DNA of 35,808 bases from Actinomycetes bacterium (lineage in GTDB: Bacteria; Actinomycetota; Actinomycetes; Propionibacteriales; Propionibacteriaceae). The notes beneath the pieces were generated by a model, which worked only from the letters and a program-made list of their open reading frames with translations, was not told where the DNA came from and ran no database searches. Both the position numbers and the translations under genes were made by a program. Positions 8,787-15,961 of the stretch are shown piece by piece (within the stretch, counting starts at the first letter, position 1; each line of letters opens with the position of its first letter). The stretch covers positions 1 through 35,808 of the forward strand of contig JAEZZG010000063.1 of NCBI GenBank assembly GCA_023442485.1, written 5' to 3'.

Positions 8787-9621
8787 CATCCGCCTCATCG
8801 CCAGTTGCGGTGCCGAACCTTGCTGAACCCGCAGACTCCGCCGCACTTGTCGACGCACGTTCGGGTTCACTGTCTGAGGGGTTTGTGCCCAGTTTCGCTA
8901 AGTTGGGCCCGCGCAGCCCTTGGGGATCGGCGTCTTCTGCCTTCTCCGTTTCCTCCATCCGCAACCGGTAGCCCACCTTCCGCAAGGTTTCGAGCTTCGT
9001 CTCGGACTTCAAGAACTTCAACTTCTTGCGGATGAAGGAGATGTAGGCCTCGACATTGTTGTCGTCCGCGCTCGATTCGACCCCCCACACCTTAGAAATC
9101 AAGACATCCTTGGCGACGACATGGGGCGATGCCTCCATCAAAATTTTTGTCAGCAAGAACTCCTTATAGGTCAGGTGAATGGTGTTGTCTGCGCAGGCAA
9201 GGTCGGAGCTTTTGAGGTTGAGGGACAGGTCCCCTGCCGTCAAGGTCTCAAACATCACTTCTCCACGACGCCGAGTGATCGCGCGCAGATTAGCCATCAG
9301 TTCAGCAGGCGAAAATGGCTTAGTCATGTAGGCGTCGGCACCAGAGTCGAGCCCGACGACCTTATCCTGGACGGTGGATTTCGCGGTGAGCATCAGCAAG
9401 GGGGTGCTGATTCCGTCACGACGCAAAGCGGTGGCGACCTGGTAGCCGTTGAGCCCGGGGAGCATGACGTCGAGGATGATGGCGTCGTAGACCTCGGAGC
9501 GGCCATATTCGTAGCCGGCTTGGCCATTGTCAACGGTGTCAACGTGGTAGCCGGATTCCTCGAGGATGTGGGACAGGGCTTGAGCTAGCCGGGTATCGTC
9601 TTCAACCACCAAGATTTGCAC
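8779..9621 (-). CDS. OmpR/PhoB-family response regulator with long acidic tail
   Basis: DNA-binding partner of the adjacent kinase. Receiver domain: acidic pair D8/D9, phosphoacceptor D51 in LDVMLPG, T79 and K101 (TKPF). The winged-helix DNA-binding domain covers about residues 130-222 and ends in the usual KVGYRLR. It is unusual in continuing for about 55 more residues, rich in Glu, Asp, Ser and Ala and probably disordered. The start is a GTG with AGAAGGG about 9 bases upstream. Gene order is regulator-kinase-pyrE, with the regulator and kinase overlapping by a few bases. Tandem direct repeats upstream (9702-9719) may be its own binding site. Confidence 0.93.
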   Translation of the reverse strand: MQILVVEDDTRLAQALSHILEESGYHVDTVDNGQAGYEYGRSEVYDAIILDVMLPGLNGYQVATALRRDGISTPLLMLTAKSTVQDKVVGLDSGADAYMTKPFSPAELMANLRAITRRRGEVMFETLTAGDLSLNLKSSDLACADNTIHLTYKEFLLTKILMEASPHVVAKDVLISKVWGVESSADDNNVEAYISFIRKKLKFLKSETKLETLRKVGYRLRMEETEKAEDADPQGLRGPNLAKLGTNPSDSEPERASTSAAESAGSARFGTATGDEADDA

Positions 9622-9701
9622 GGTGTTTCGCCCTTCTTTTCTTGCCGGTCTCAGTCATGTCAATCATGGCTGCCTATGCAAGACATCATCTCAGATGAGC
9701 C

Positions 9702-9719
9702 TCTGAAAATGATCTGAAA
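9702..9719 (-). promoter_or_regulatory. Tandem direct repeats, candidate response-regulator site
   Basis: On the minus strand TTTCAGA occurs twice with an 11-base period (9719-9713 and 9708-9702), about 80 bases upstream of the regulator's GTG. A palindromic CTCATCTGAG (9690-9699) follows directly. OmpR/PhoB-type regulators typically bind two direct repeats one helical turn (11 bp) apart, so autoregulation is a reasonable inference. Confidence 0.45.
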
Positions 9720-9804
9720 GGTCAAGCCGGCGGCCGACCGGGACAGGAAGAGCCGAACTGCCCCGGCAAGCCTTCATCACCCATCCTCACATTGGACGTG
9801 TTGG

Positions 9805-9836
9805 TCGTGTCTCGACTCGACACAGTCGAGACACGA
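9805..9836. repeat. Perfect 13-bp inverted repeat
   Basis: TCGTGTCTCGACT (9805-9817), six-base loop, AGTCGAGACACGA (9824-9836). It is perfectly paired and has no U-run on either side. Could be a bidirectional terminator, an RNA hairpin or a dyad protein site. Confidence 0.6.
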
Positions 9837-9871
9837 TGAGCGGGTACCGACAACTGAACACGCGCACCAAA

Positions 9872-9896
9872 GACGGAGGTGAGGCGAGCCTCCGTC
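9872..9896. repeat. Perfect 8-bp inverted repeat
   Basis: GACGGAGG (9872-9879) and CCTCCGTC (9889-9896) with a 9-base loop, 35 bases from the larger hairpin at 9805-9836. The function is not evident. Confidence 0.5.
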
Positions 9897-10271
9897 CTGG
9901 ATACGCGAACCGGAGGGACTCGGGAAAGACATGGAGGTGATGCACGCGACGACGCGGCAGCTACAGCGCTCACCGCTAGGCGTCATTACCGTCAAGACTG
10001 CTCCTCGAGTCGCGCCGTAGAAAGCAGCGACTCGGAGCCTGAGTGCTGGTCGATGTGCAGTCCACGGCATATCAACAGGTAGTAAAGACTTGCTTCGGTC
10101 CGGCTCTTGACGATTGGTAGCAGTCAACAGTCAATTACGGTTGCGGGTCAGCCAGGGGTTCGCACCCTGTTCTCCACAAGTCACGATGAGAATAGCAAGG
10201 ATGGGCGCGCGACGGTAGGCAACGCCAAGAAAAATTTTGGGGTTTTCTCAAGGAGAGACCCGGGTTCTGAC

Positions 10272-10305
10272 GCGGGTGCCCTGGAAACTCGCACAGAGCA
10301 CCCGC
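10272..10305 (-). terminator. Candidate terminator hairpin after clpB
   Basis: GCGGGTGC (10272-10279) pairs perfectly with GCACCCGC (10298-10305) around an 18-base loop, starting 23 bases past the clpB stop. There is no immediate U-run. An A/T-rich tract (GAGAAAACCCCAAAATTTTT on the minus strand) follows about 25 bases later and could assist. Confidence 0.5.
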
Positions 10306-10327
10306 CCAGCTGTACTCACCGCCCGAA

Positions 10328-12907
10328 TTAGCGCACCACCAACCCGCCGCCTGCACCGTCTACATCCACGGTGACGACGGAACCGTCCATGACCTTGCCT
10401 TCAAGGATGGCCTTAGCCAACTGGTCGATCACCGAGGTTTGAATCAGCCTGCGCAGCGGGCGAGCTCCATACACCGGGTCATAGCCTTGGTTAGCCAGCC
10501 AGGTCTTGGCGTCATCGGCGACCTCAATCCGGATTCTGCGCTCAGCAAGCAAGCGGTTGACCTTGCTGAGCTGGATCTCCACGATTCGAGCCAGGTCGTT
10601 GCGACTGAGCGGATCGAACATGACGATCTCGTCGAGACGGTTCAAGAACTCCGGCTTGAACGCCCGATGAACCACCGCCATCACCGACTCGTGACGGGCA
10701 CTTTGATCCATCGTCGAATCCGCCAAGAACTCTGAACCAAGGTTCGACGTCATGATCACGATGGTGTTGCGGAAGTCGACCGTTCGACCTTGACCGTCGG
10801 TGAGCCGTCCGTCATCAAGCAACTGCAACAAGATATTGAATACATCGGCATGGGCCTTTTCGATCTCGTCAAGCAACACCACCGAATAGGGGTGACGCCG
10901 CACAGACTCCGTCAACTGCCCGCCTTCCTCGTAGCCGACATAGCCCGGAGGCGCTCCGACAAGGCGCGACACCGAATGCTTTTCCATATATTCACTCATG
11001 TCGATCCTGACCATGGCGGTCTCGTCATCGAAGAGGAATTCAGCCAAGGACTTCGCCAACTCGGTCTTCCCCACACCCGTCGGGCCCAAGAACAAGAAAG
11101 ACCCTATCGGCCGGTTCGGATCAGCCACCCCTGCCCGCGATCTGCGAACCGCGTCAGAGACGGCCTTGACGGCGTCCTCCTGGCCAATCAGACGCTCACC
11201 GAGCCGCGCCTCCATGTGCAGCAACTTCTCTTGATCCCCTTCAAGCATCTTGCCGACCGGGATTCCAGTCCACGCCGACACCACCTCGGCGATGTCTTGA
11301 CTGGTGACCTCCTCGGAGACCATCGAATGTGACTCGATCTCGCGCTGAGCCGCAGCGGCTACGTCAAGCTCTTTTTGAAGCTGAGGAATCTGGCCATAGA
11401 CAAGCTGGGCCGCCTTCGCCAAATCACCCTCTCGAGTCAATCTCTCAGCCTCGGTGCGCAACGCGTCGATTTCTTCCTTGATGTCCCCGACGCGATTCAG
11501 CGACTCCTTCTCTTGCTGCCACTGCTGTTCTAGGCCACGAAGTTCTTCCTTGGCGTCGGCGAGTTCACCGCGCAACCGCCCGAGCCGATCCTTCGAGGCC
11601 GGGTCTTCTTCTGCTTCGAGAGCAAACTGCTCCATCGTCAGTCGATCGACCTTCCTGCGCAAGGTATCGATCTCTTCCGGAGACGAATCGATCTCCATCC
11701 TCAGCCGTGACGCAGCCTCGTCAATCAAATCAATCGCCTTGTCTGGGAGCTGACGGCTGGTGATGTAGCGGTGCGACAAAGACGCGGCGGCAACGAGTGC
11801 GGAGTCGGTGATGCGCACCTTATGGTGGGCCTCATATTTCTCCCGCAAGCCGCGCAAAATCGCCACGGTGTCCTCCACACTCGGCTCACTGACCAACACC
11901 TGCTGGAAGCGGCGCTCCAAGGCAGGGTCCTTCTCGATATTCTCCCGGTACTCATCCAAGGTAGTGGCCCCCACCATGCGCAACTCACCGCGCGCGAGCA
12001 TAGGTTTGAGCATGTTGGACGCATCCATCGATCCTTGGCTAGCTCCGGCACCGACGACGGTGTGCACCTCGTCAATGAAGGTGATGATCTGGCCCTCGGC
12101 TTGCTGAATCTCTTCGAGAACCGACTTCAATCTCTCCTCGAAGTCACCGCGATAACTCGCACCGGCGACCATCGAAGCCAGATCGAGGGAGACCAGACGC
12201 CTGCCTTTGAGGGAATCGGGAACATCACCGGCGACGATTCGCTGAGCCAGGCCCTCGACGACGGCGGTCTTGCCAACGCCGGGTTCACCGATCAACACAG
12301 GGTTGTTCTTGGTGCGGCGGCTGAGAACCTGGACGACACGACGGATCTCCAAGTCACGACCAATCACCGGGGCGAGTTTGCCTTCGCGGGCACGCTCGGT
12401 CAGGTCGATGGAGTACTTCGCCAGAGCCGACTGAGAACCATCGTCTTCAGCTTGAGTGACGCGATGATCTCCGCGCGAGGCGGCAAACGCTGATTCAAGA
12501 ACCTCGGTGCTAGCCCCCATTCCTTCAAGTAAGGATTTCACCGAGGATTCGATACTGGTGAGCGCAATCAGCAAATGTTCGGTGGCGACATAGTCGTCAC
12601 CCATTTGAGAGGCACGATTCTCAGCATCAGCCAAGACTCTCACGAAAGCCCCAGACAGCGCCGGGGTCGTCACCGAAGCGCCGGTGGAGCTAGGCAGCTT
12701 CGCGATCAATTTCTGGGCGGCGATGTCGACCCGCTTCGGGTCCACATCGACTGCCTGCAGCAACGCCCCGACGGTGTTATCCGGCACCATCAACATGGCG
12801 TGCAGCAAATGCTCCGGCTCCACACTCGGGTTCGACGCAGTCAAAGCGTTACGAGACGCAGCCGACACTGCGTCGCGGCTCCTGGTTGTCAGTTTTTCGG
12901 CATCCAT
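10328..12907 (-). CDS. clpB: ATP-dependent disaggregase ClpB
   Basis: Hexameric AAA+ chaperone that, with DnaK/DnaJ/GrpE, pulls polypeptides out of aggregates. All domains are present: N-terminal Clp-N repeats (about 1-145), NBD1 with Walker A GEPGVGKT (207-214) and Walker B ITFIDE (275-280), the coiled-coil M domain (about 410-525) that binds DnaK, and NBD2 with Walker A GPTGVGKT (608-615). No ClpP-binding loop is expected for ClpB. The length, 859 aa, is normal. ATG has AGAGG about 9 bases upstream. It stands alone on the minus strand; an HspR operator overlaps its promoter, linking it to the dnaK operon about 10 kb away. Confidence 0.98.
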   Translation of the reverse strand: MDAEKLTTRSRDAVSAASRNALTASNPSVEPEHLLHAMLMVPDNTVGALLQAVDVDPKRVDIAAQKLIAKLPSSTGASVTTPALSGAFVRVLADAENRASQMGDDYVATEHLLIALTSIESSVKSLLEGMGASTEVLESAFAASRGDHRVTQAEDDGSQSALAKYSIDLTERAREGKLAPVIGRDLEIRRVVQVLSRRTKNNPVLIGEPGVGKTAVVEGLAQRIVAGDVPDSLKGRRLVSLDLASMVAGASYRGDFEERLKSVLEEIQQAEGQIITFIDEVHTVVGAGASQGSMDASNMLKPMLARGELRMVGATTLDEYRENIEKDPALERRFQQVLVSEPSVEDTVAILRGLREKYEAHHKVRITDSALVAAASLSHRYITSRQLPDKAIDLIDEAASRLRMEIDSSPEEIDTLRRKVDRLTMEQFALEAEEDPASKDRLGRLRGELADAKEELRGLEQQWQQEKESLNRVGDIKEEIDALRTEAERLTREGDLAKAAQLVYGQIPQLQKELDVAAAAQREIESHSMVSEEVTSQDIAEVVSAWTGIPVGKMLEGDQEKLLHMEARLGERLIGQEDAVKAVSDAVRRSRAGVADPNRPIGSFLFLGPTGVGKTELAKSLAEFLFDDETAMVRIDMSEYMEKHSVSRLVGAPPGYVGYEEGGQLTESVRRHPYSVVLLDEIEKAHADVFNILLQLLDDGRLTDGQGRTVDFRNTIVIMTSNLGSEFLADSTMDQSARHESVMAVVHRAFKPEFLNRLDEIVMFDPLSRNDLARIVEIQLSKVNRLLAERRIRIEVADDAKTWLANQGYDPVYGARPLRRLIQTSVIDQLAKAILEGKVMDGSVVTVDVDGAGGGLVVR

Positions 12908-12952
12908 CTCTATCTACCTCTGATTCCGGCGTGACCTCTCAGCCACACCTCA

Positions 12953-12982
12953 AATGTACAAGTTGAGTCTACTCGGCTCAAC
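12953..12982 (-). promoter_or_regulatory. clpB promoter with overlapping HspR operator (HAIR)
   Basis: On the minus strand a -35 TTGAGC (12981-12976), a 17-base spacer and a -10 TACATT (12958-12953) form a sigma70-type promoter. The inverted repeat GTTGAGT-N7-GCTCAAC (12962-12982, plus-strand reading; 6 of 7 positions symmetric) covers the -35 and much of the spacer and fits the HAIR consensus CTTGAGT-N7-ACTCAAG bound by HspR. HspR bound here would block RNA polymerase. Confidence 0.85.
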
Positions 12983-13059
12983 CTCTCTCGAGGCAGATTT
13001 ATTCCGGATTAAAACAGCAAGTGATGGGGTGAGGAAATCACCGGGGCATCGAATTCGGC

Positions 13060-13065
13060 TAGGCT
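13060..13065 (+). promoter_or_regulatory. Candidate leaderless -10 box of fumC (TAGGCT)
   Basis: TAGGCT lies 6 bases before the fumC ATG, and the upstream sequence lacks a good Shine-Dalgarno. Transcription would begin at or near the start codon. Confidence 0.5.
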
Positions 13066-13071
13066 ACAGCC

Positions 13072-14472
13072 ATGGCAGCTACACGAATTGAAAAAGACTC
13101 CATGGGAGACATCGAGGTTTCCGCTGACCGCTACTGGGGTGCCCAGACCGAACGCAGCCTCCATAACTTCGATATCGGCCGTCCCACCTTTGTGTGGAAC
13201 CGCCCCATGGTTCGCGCCCTTGGCGTCCTGAAGAAGTCCGCAGCCTTGGCCAATGCCGAGCTTGGCGAACTCCCCCAAGACATTGCCGACTTGGTCGTCA
13301 AGGCGGCCGACGAAGTAATCGACGGCAAACTCGACGATCACTTCCCGCTGGTTGTTTTCCAGACCGGCTCCGGCACCCAGTCCAATATGAACTCCAATGA
13401 GGTCATCTCCAACCGCGCTATCGAGATCGCCGGTGGCGAGATGGGGTCGAAGTCCCCGGTCCACCCCAACGACCATGTCAACCGTGGCCAATCCTCCAAC
13501 GACACCTTCCCGACCGCGATGCACATCGCCGTCGTCTGCGAACTGCAGGACTTCTACCCCCGGGTCGCTGAACTCCGCGACACCTTGGCTAAGAAAGCCG
13601 AAGAGTTCGCCGACATCGTGATGGTCGGACGCACCCACCTCCAAGACGCCACCCCGATCACCCTCGGCCAGGTCATCTCTGGCTGGGTCGCCCAGATCGA
13701 CTTCGCCCTGGACGGTATTCGCTACGCCGATAAGCAGGCTCGCTCGCTGGCGATCGGCGGGACCGCCGTCGGCACCGGACTCAACGCTCACCCCGAGTTC
13801 GGCAAACTGTGCGCCACCAAGATCAGCGAAGAGACCGGCATCGATTTCACCCAGGCCGACAATCTGTTCGCCGCCCTCGGTGCCCACGACGCCCTCGTCC
13901 AGGTCTCGGCCTCACTGCGCACCCTCGCTGATGCGCTCATGAAGATCGCCAACGATGTGCGCTGGTACGCATCAGGCCCGCGCAACGGTATCGGCGAACT
14001 GCTCATCCCCGAAAACGAACCCGGCTCGTCGATCATGCCTGGCAAGGTGAACCCGACTCAGTGTGAGGCCATGACGATGGTCGCCACCAAGGTGTTCGGC
14101 AATGACGCCACCGTTGGCTTCGCCGGTTCACAGGGCAACTTCCAGCTCAACGTGTTCAAGCCCGTGATGGCTTGGTGCGTGCTGGAGTCCATCAAACTCA
14201 TCGGCGATTCTTGCCTCATGTTCATCATCCACTGTGCCGTGGGTATCGAACCAAACCTGGACAAGATCAAGGAGAACCTGGACAAGAACCTGATGCAGGT
14301 GACCGCGTTGAACCGCCACATCGGATACGACAAGGCCGCCAAGATCGCCAAGAAGGCTCACAAGGAAGGTTTGTCCTTGCGCGAATCTGCCCTTGAACTC
14401 GGATACCTCACCGAAGAAGAGTTCGAGAAGTGGGTTGTCCCGGCAGATATGACCCATCCGAGCCCGAAGTAA
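13072..14472 (+). CDS. fumC: Class II fumarate hydratase
   Basis: Iron-independent fumarase that interconverts fumarate and malate in the TCA cycle and, in propionic fermenters, in the succinate branch. The 466-residue tetrameric-type protein carries the superfamily signature GSSIMPGKVNP (318-328) with catalytic Ser 320, the GRTHLQDA block with catalytic-type His 189, and the substrate segments TGSGTQSNMN (98-107) and HVNRGQSSND (135-144). These separate FumC from aspartase and argininosuccinate lyase, although aspartase is the nearest alternative. It is transcribed away from clpB, and the divergent promoters share the 164-base gap. The ATG is probably read from a leaderless transcript. Confidence 0.96.
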   Translation: MAATRIEKDSMGDIEVSADRYWGAQTERSLHNFDIGRPTFVWNRPMVRALGVLKKSAALANAELGELPQDIADLVVKAADEVIDGKLDDHFPLVVFQTGSGTQSNMNSNEVISNRAIEIAGGEMGSKSPVHPNDHVNRGQSSNDTFPTAMHIAVVCELQDFYPRVAELRDTLAKKAEEFADIVMVGRTHLQDATPITLGQVISGWVAQIDFALDGIRYADKQARSLAIGGTAVGTGLNAHPEFGKLCATKISEETGIDFTQADNLFAALGAHDALVQVSASLRTLADALMKIANDVRWYASGPRNGIGELLIPENEPGSSIMPGKVNPTQCEAMTMVATKVFGNDATVGFAGSQGNFQLNVFKPVMAWCVLESIKLIGDSCLMFIIHCAVGIEPNLDKIKENLDKNLMQVTALNRHIGYDKAAKIAKKAHKEGLSLRESALELGYLTEEEFEKWVVPADMTHPSPK

Positions 14473-14547
14473 CGGTGGTGGCGCTTCCCAGTGTTGGGTC
14501 GCACTGAAGCGAGACGCGATGGTGCGACGAACGCGAGTCGACATGGG

Positions 14548-14587
14548 CCTAGATCGGACAACATCGGTCTAGATCGGTCCATATCGG
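14548..14587. repeat. Two-unit 20-bp degenerate tandem repeat
   Basis: Two adjacent 20-base units (14548-14567 and 14568-14587) share TCTAGATCGG/CCTAGATCGG and end in ACATCGG/ATATCGG; 16 of 20 positions match. It lies about 75 bases downstream of fumC in non-coding sequence. Confidence 0.6.
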
Positions 14588-14618
14588 GTAGCACTGGGTA
14601 CCGGCCACACATGAGGCG

Positions 14619-14650
14619 ATTGGCCTAAGCCAGGCGATCAGCCAAACCCT
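14619..14650. repeat. Outlying copy of the TTGGCCTAA repeat family
   Basis: This segment (ATTGGCCTAAGCCAGG followed by TCAGCCAAACCC) matches, with a short gap, the tandem array 370 bases downstream (TTGGCCTAACCGGG ... TCAGCCAATCCC). The two copies flank the operator and truncated gene between them. Confidence 0.5.
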
Positions 14651-14656
14651 CTCCTG

Positions 14657-14682
14657 CGGGGAGTCGCTCACGCGGCTCCCCG
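14657..14682 (+). terminator. Hairpin downstream of fumC
   Basis: CGGGGAGTCGC (14657-14667) pairs with GCGGCTCCCCG (14672-14682) with one G-U pair and a 4-base loop. It is GC-rich with no U-run, about 185 bases past the fumC stop; a plausible high-GC terminator. Confidence 0.55.
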
Positions 14683-14750
14683 TCGCGGTTTACCCAAACG
14701 GGCTCGATCTTCACATCGTCCCAATCCCGTTGCACTATTTTGCGAATCCT

Positions 14751-14767
14751 AAGTCCTCAGAGGACTT
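14751..14767. promoter_or_regulatory. Perfect 17-bp palindromic operator
   Basis: AAGTCCTCAGAGGACTT: 8-bp arms exactly symmetric about a central A. Six bases downstream lies TATTCT (14773-14778), a good -10, so the palindrome covers the -35 and spacer of a plus-strand promoter driving the truncated gene at 14872. A compact odd-centred palindrome like this suits a dimeric repressor, and the adjacent GntR regulator is the obvious candidate (inference). Confidence 0.6.
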
Positions 14768-14871
14768 TGAGTTATTCTGGAGGCATCGTCTAGAGGCAGC
14801 AACGCCGCTGGCTCCTCGTCGGGGATAACTGCGACAAGTTTGAGGACGAGATCAATCCGAGGAGAAAAACG

Positions 14872-14988
14872 ATGTTTGTGCACCTTTCTCACATCCTTGA
14901 TCCCAAGGACAAGGCATTCCCGGGCGAAGCTCTCCTAACTATCGACCAGGATCGTGTGGCCGTCGAAGGCGGGTGGGCTTTGGAGTAA
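14872..14988 (+). pseudogene. Truncated gene, cyclase-like N-terminus (38 codons)
   Basis: Short frame with a good start: AGGAG lies 8 bases before the ATG, and it follows a candidate promoter and operator. The encoded HLSHILDPKDKAFPGEAL resembles the N-terminal LSH...PGE pattern of the putative cyclase/kynurenine-formamidase-like family (PF04199), whose members are normally over 200 residues. The frame stops at a TAA that is itself part of the first degenerate unit of the downstream repeat array, so the rest of the gene appears to have been lost. The family call rests on about 20 residues and is tentative. A genuine 38-residue peptide cannot be excluded. Confidence 0.45.
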
Positions 14989-15095
14989 CCCGGGTCCTTG
15001 GCCTAACCGGGTGGGGCCTTGGCCTAACCGGGTGGGTGTTCAGCCAATCCCGGATGGGTTGGAGCTAACCCGGCTGTGATGTGGCTAACCACAGG
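14981..15095. repeat. Degenerate 20-22-bp tandem repeat array
   Basis: Two nearly identical 21-base units sit side by side (14996-15016 and 15017-15037, one mismatch), with core TTGGCCTAACCGGGTGGG. More degenerate units sharing GCTAACCCGG, GCCAATCCCGG or GGAGTAACCCGGG lie on both sides, about five to six in total. The array runs from the truncated gene's stop codon to the end of gntR. There are no spacers, so it is not CRISPR. Confidence 0.65.
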
Positions 15096-15099
15096 TCGG

Positions 15100-15801
15100 C
15101 TACTTCTCCGACAACCACTCCATGATGTCCCGGCGGGTCTGAGTCATGTGGGCACGCATCACGTCCTTAGCGCGTTCAACGTCACGGTCCTCGATCGCCT
15201 CGACCAACTCGCGATGGAAATGATGCCCGTGTTCGCGGATTCGCCGGTCGGCACTGGTGTGGCGACGCGACTCCGTCAAGGCGTCCTTGAGCGAATGCAT
15301 GATTGCAGGAAGGAAAGGATTGCCAGCCGCACTCAAGATTGCGTCATGGATGGCGAGGTCTGCGGCCGCTAGGGCGTCAACGTCGTCACGCTCCGATGCC
15401 TCATCAAAGGCGACCAAGAGTGACTTCAACTCGTCGAGGTCGGCGTCGGATCGGTGCGCGGCGGCCAAACCACTAGCTCCCACTTCGATCATGCGGCGAA
15501 CTTCGATCAACTTCACGCCAAGGGTGCGCGGCGATTGCGTCCGGGTCATGACATAGACGATGACGGTGATGTCTCGCCACTGTGACATGGGACGGACGTA
15601 GGTTCCGGAGCCGTGACGGACCTGCAGCACCCCTTGGCTGGACAGGGTTCGCACCGCCTCCCGCATCGTCGGGCGCGACACCTCCAGGAAAGCGGCAAGG
15701 TCATTTTCCGGGGGCAACGGCTGCTCGGTAGTGAACCGGCCCGAAATGATGGCGTCCAGGATGGTGGTGACGGCACCGCTGACCCGATCGGATGAGCCCA
15801 T
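15100..15801 (-). CDS. GntR-family regulator, FadR subfamily (FCD domain)
   Basis: Ligand-responsive transcription factor, most likely repressor of the divergent sugar-acid genes. An N-terminal winged helix (about 7-73; PPENDLAAFLEVSRPTMREA is the recognition region) is followed by an all-helical FCD ligand domain. Its metal/ligand-binding residues are visible as D148, H152, H196 and H218. The start is set at the ATG at 15801, preceded by GAGGGAG about 8 bases upstream; the frame stays open for 50 more codons upstream but that part is not GntR-like. FCD regulators usually bind organic acids, which fits the neighbouring threonate-type enzymes. Confidence 0.92.
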   Translation of the reverse strand: MGSSDRVSGAVTTILDAIISGRFTTEQPLPPENDLAAFLEVSRPTMREAVRTLSSQGVLQVRHGSGTYVRPMSQWRDITVIVYVMTRTQSPRTLGVKLIEVRRMIEVGASGLAAAHRSDADLDELKSLLVAFDEASERDDVDALAAADLAIHDAILSAAGNPFLPAIMHSLKDALTESRRHTSADRRIREHGHHFHRELVEAIEDRDVERAKDVMRAHMTQTRRDIMEWLSEK

Positions 15802-15898
15802 GACTAGTTCTCCCTCGTTGACGATTGCGCATTGACGCAGCGCACCGCACCGAAGTCTGCGACCCGGCACCGCATGGTGAAAATGCGTAACTATCCCG

Positions 15899-15911
15899 TG
15901 CCATTCTGGCA
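15899..15911. promoter_or_regulatory. Candidate GntR operator (TGCCA-N3-TGGCA)
   Basis: A perfect 5-bp inverted repeat with a 3-base centre, TGCCATTCTGGCA, in the gntR-otnK intergenic gap, 5 bases downstream of TAACTAT (15888-15894), a possible -10 for the kinase gene. The position suits repression, but the sequence differs from the palindrome at 14751-14767, so at most one of the two is likely to be the main site. Confidence 0.35.
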
Positions 15912-15961
15912 TGGCCGTTGCCCCCCTGACCATCTCGTTTCTCAACAACAAGGATCACGCC

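Larger units (their letters stand above)
9721..10271. other. Gene-poor stretch between clpB and the response regulator
   Basis: Together with its edges this is a gap of about 700 bases with no supported gene. Open frames here show no family resemblance, no Shine-Dalgarno and no codon pattern like the neighbours. It does contain two strong inverted repeats (listed separately), an A/T-rich patch AAAAATTTTGGGGTTTT near 10230-10246, and a lone T-arm-like hairpin at 10153-10169 that does not belong to a complete tRNA. It may be a decayed region or carry an unrecognised small RNA. Confidence 0.5.

Noticed and set aside
10153..10169. CAGGG-GTTCGCA-CCCTG resembles a tRNA T-arm or tmRNA 3' end
   Set aside because: The downstream TTCTCCA has no matching acceptor strand within 100 bases upstream, there is no anticodon arm, and the loop departs from TTCRANY.
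13009..13887. 292-codon open frame antisense to the 5' half of fumC
   Set aside because: Runs through the fumC promoter and coding region, glycine-rich, with no known domain; a compositional shadow.
14981..15095. Direct repeats considered as a CRISPR array
   Set aside because: Units are directly adjacent and degenerate with no spacers, and there are no cas genes.
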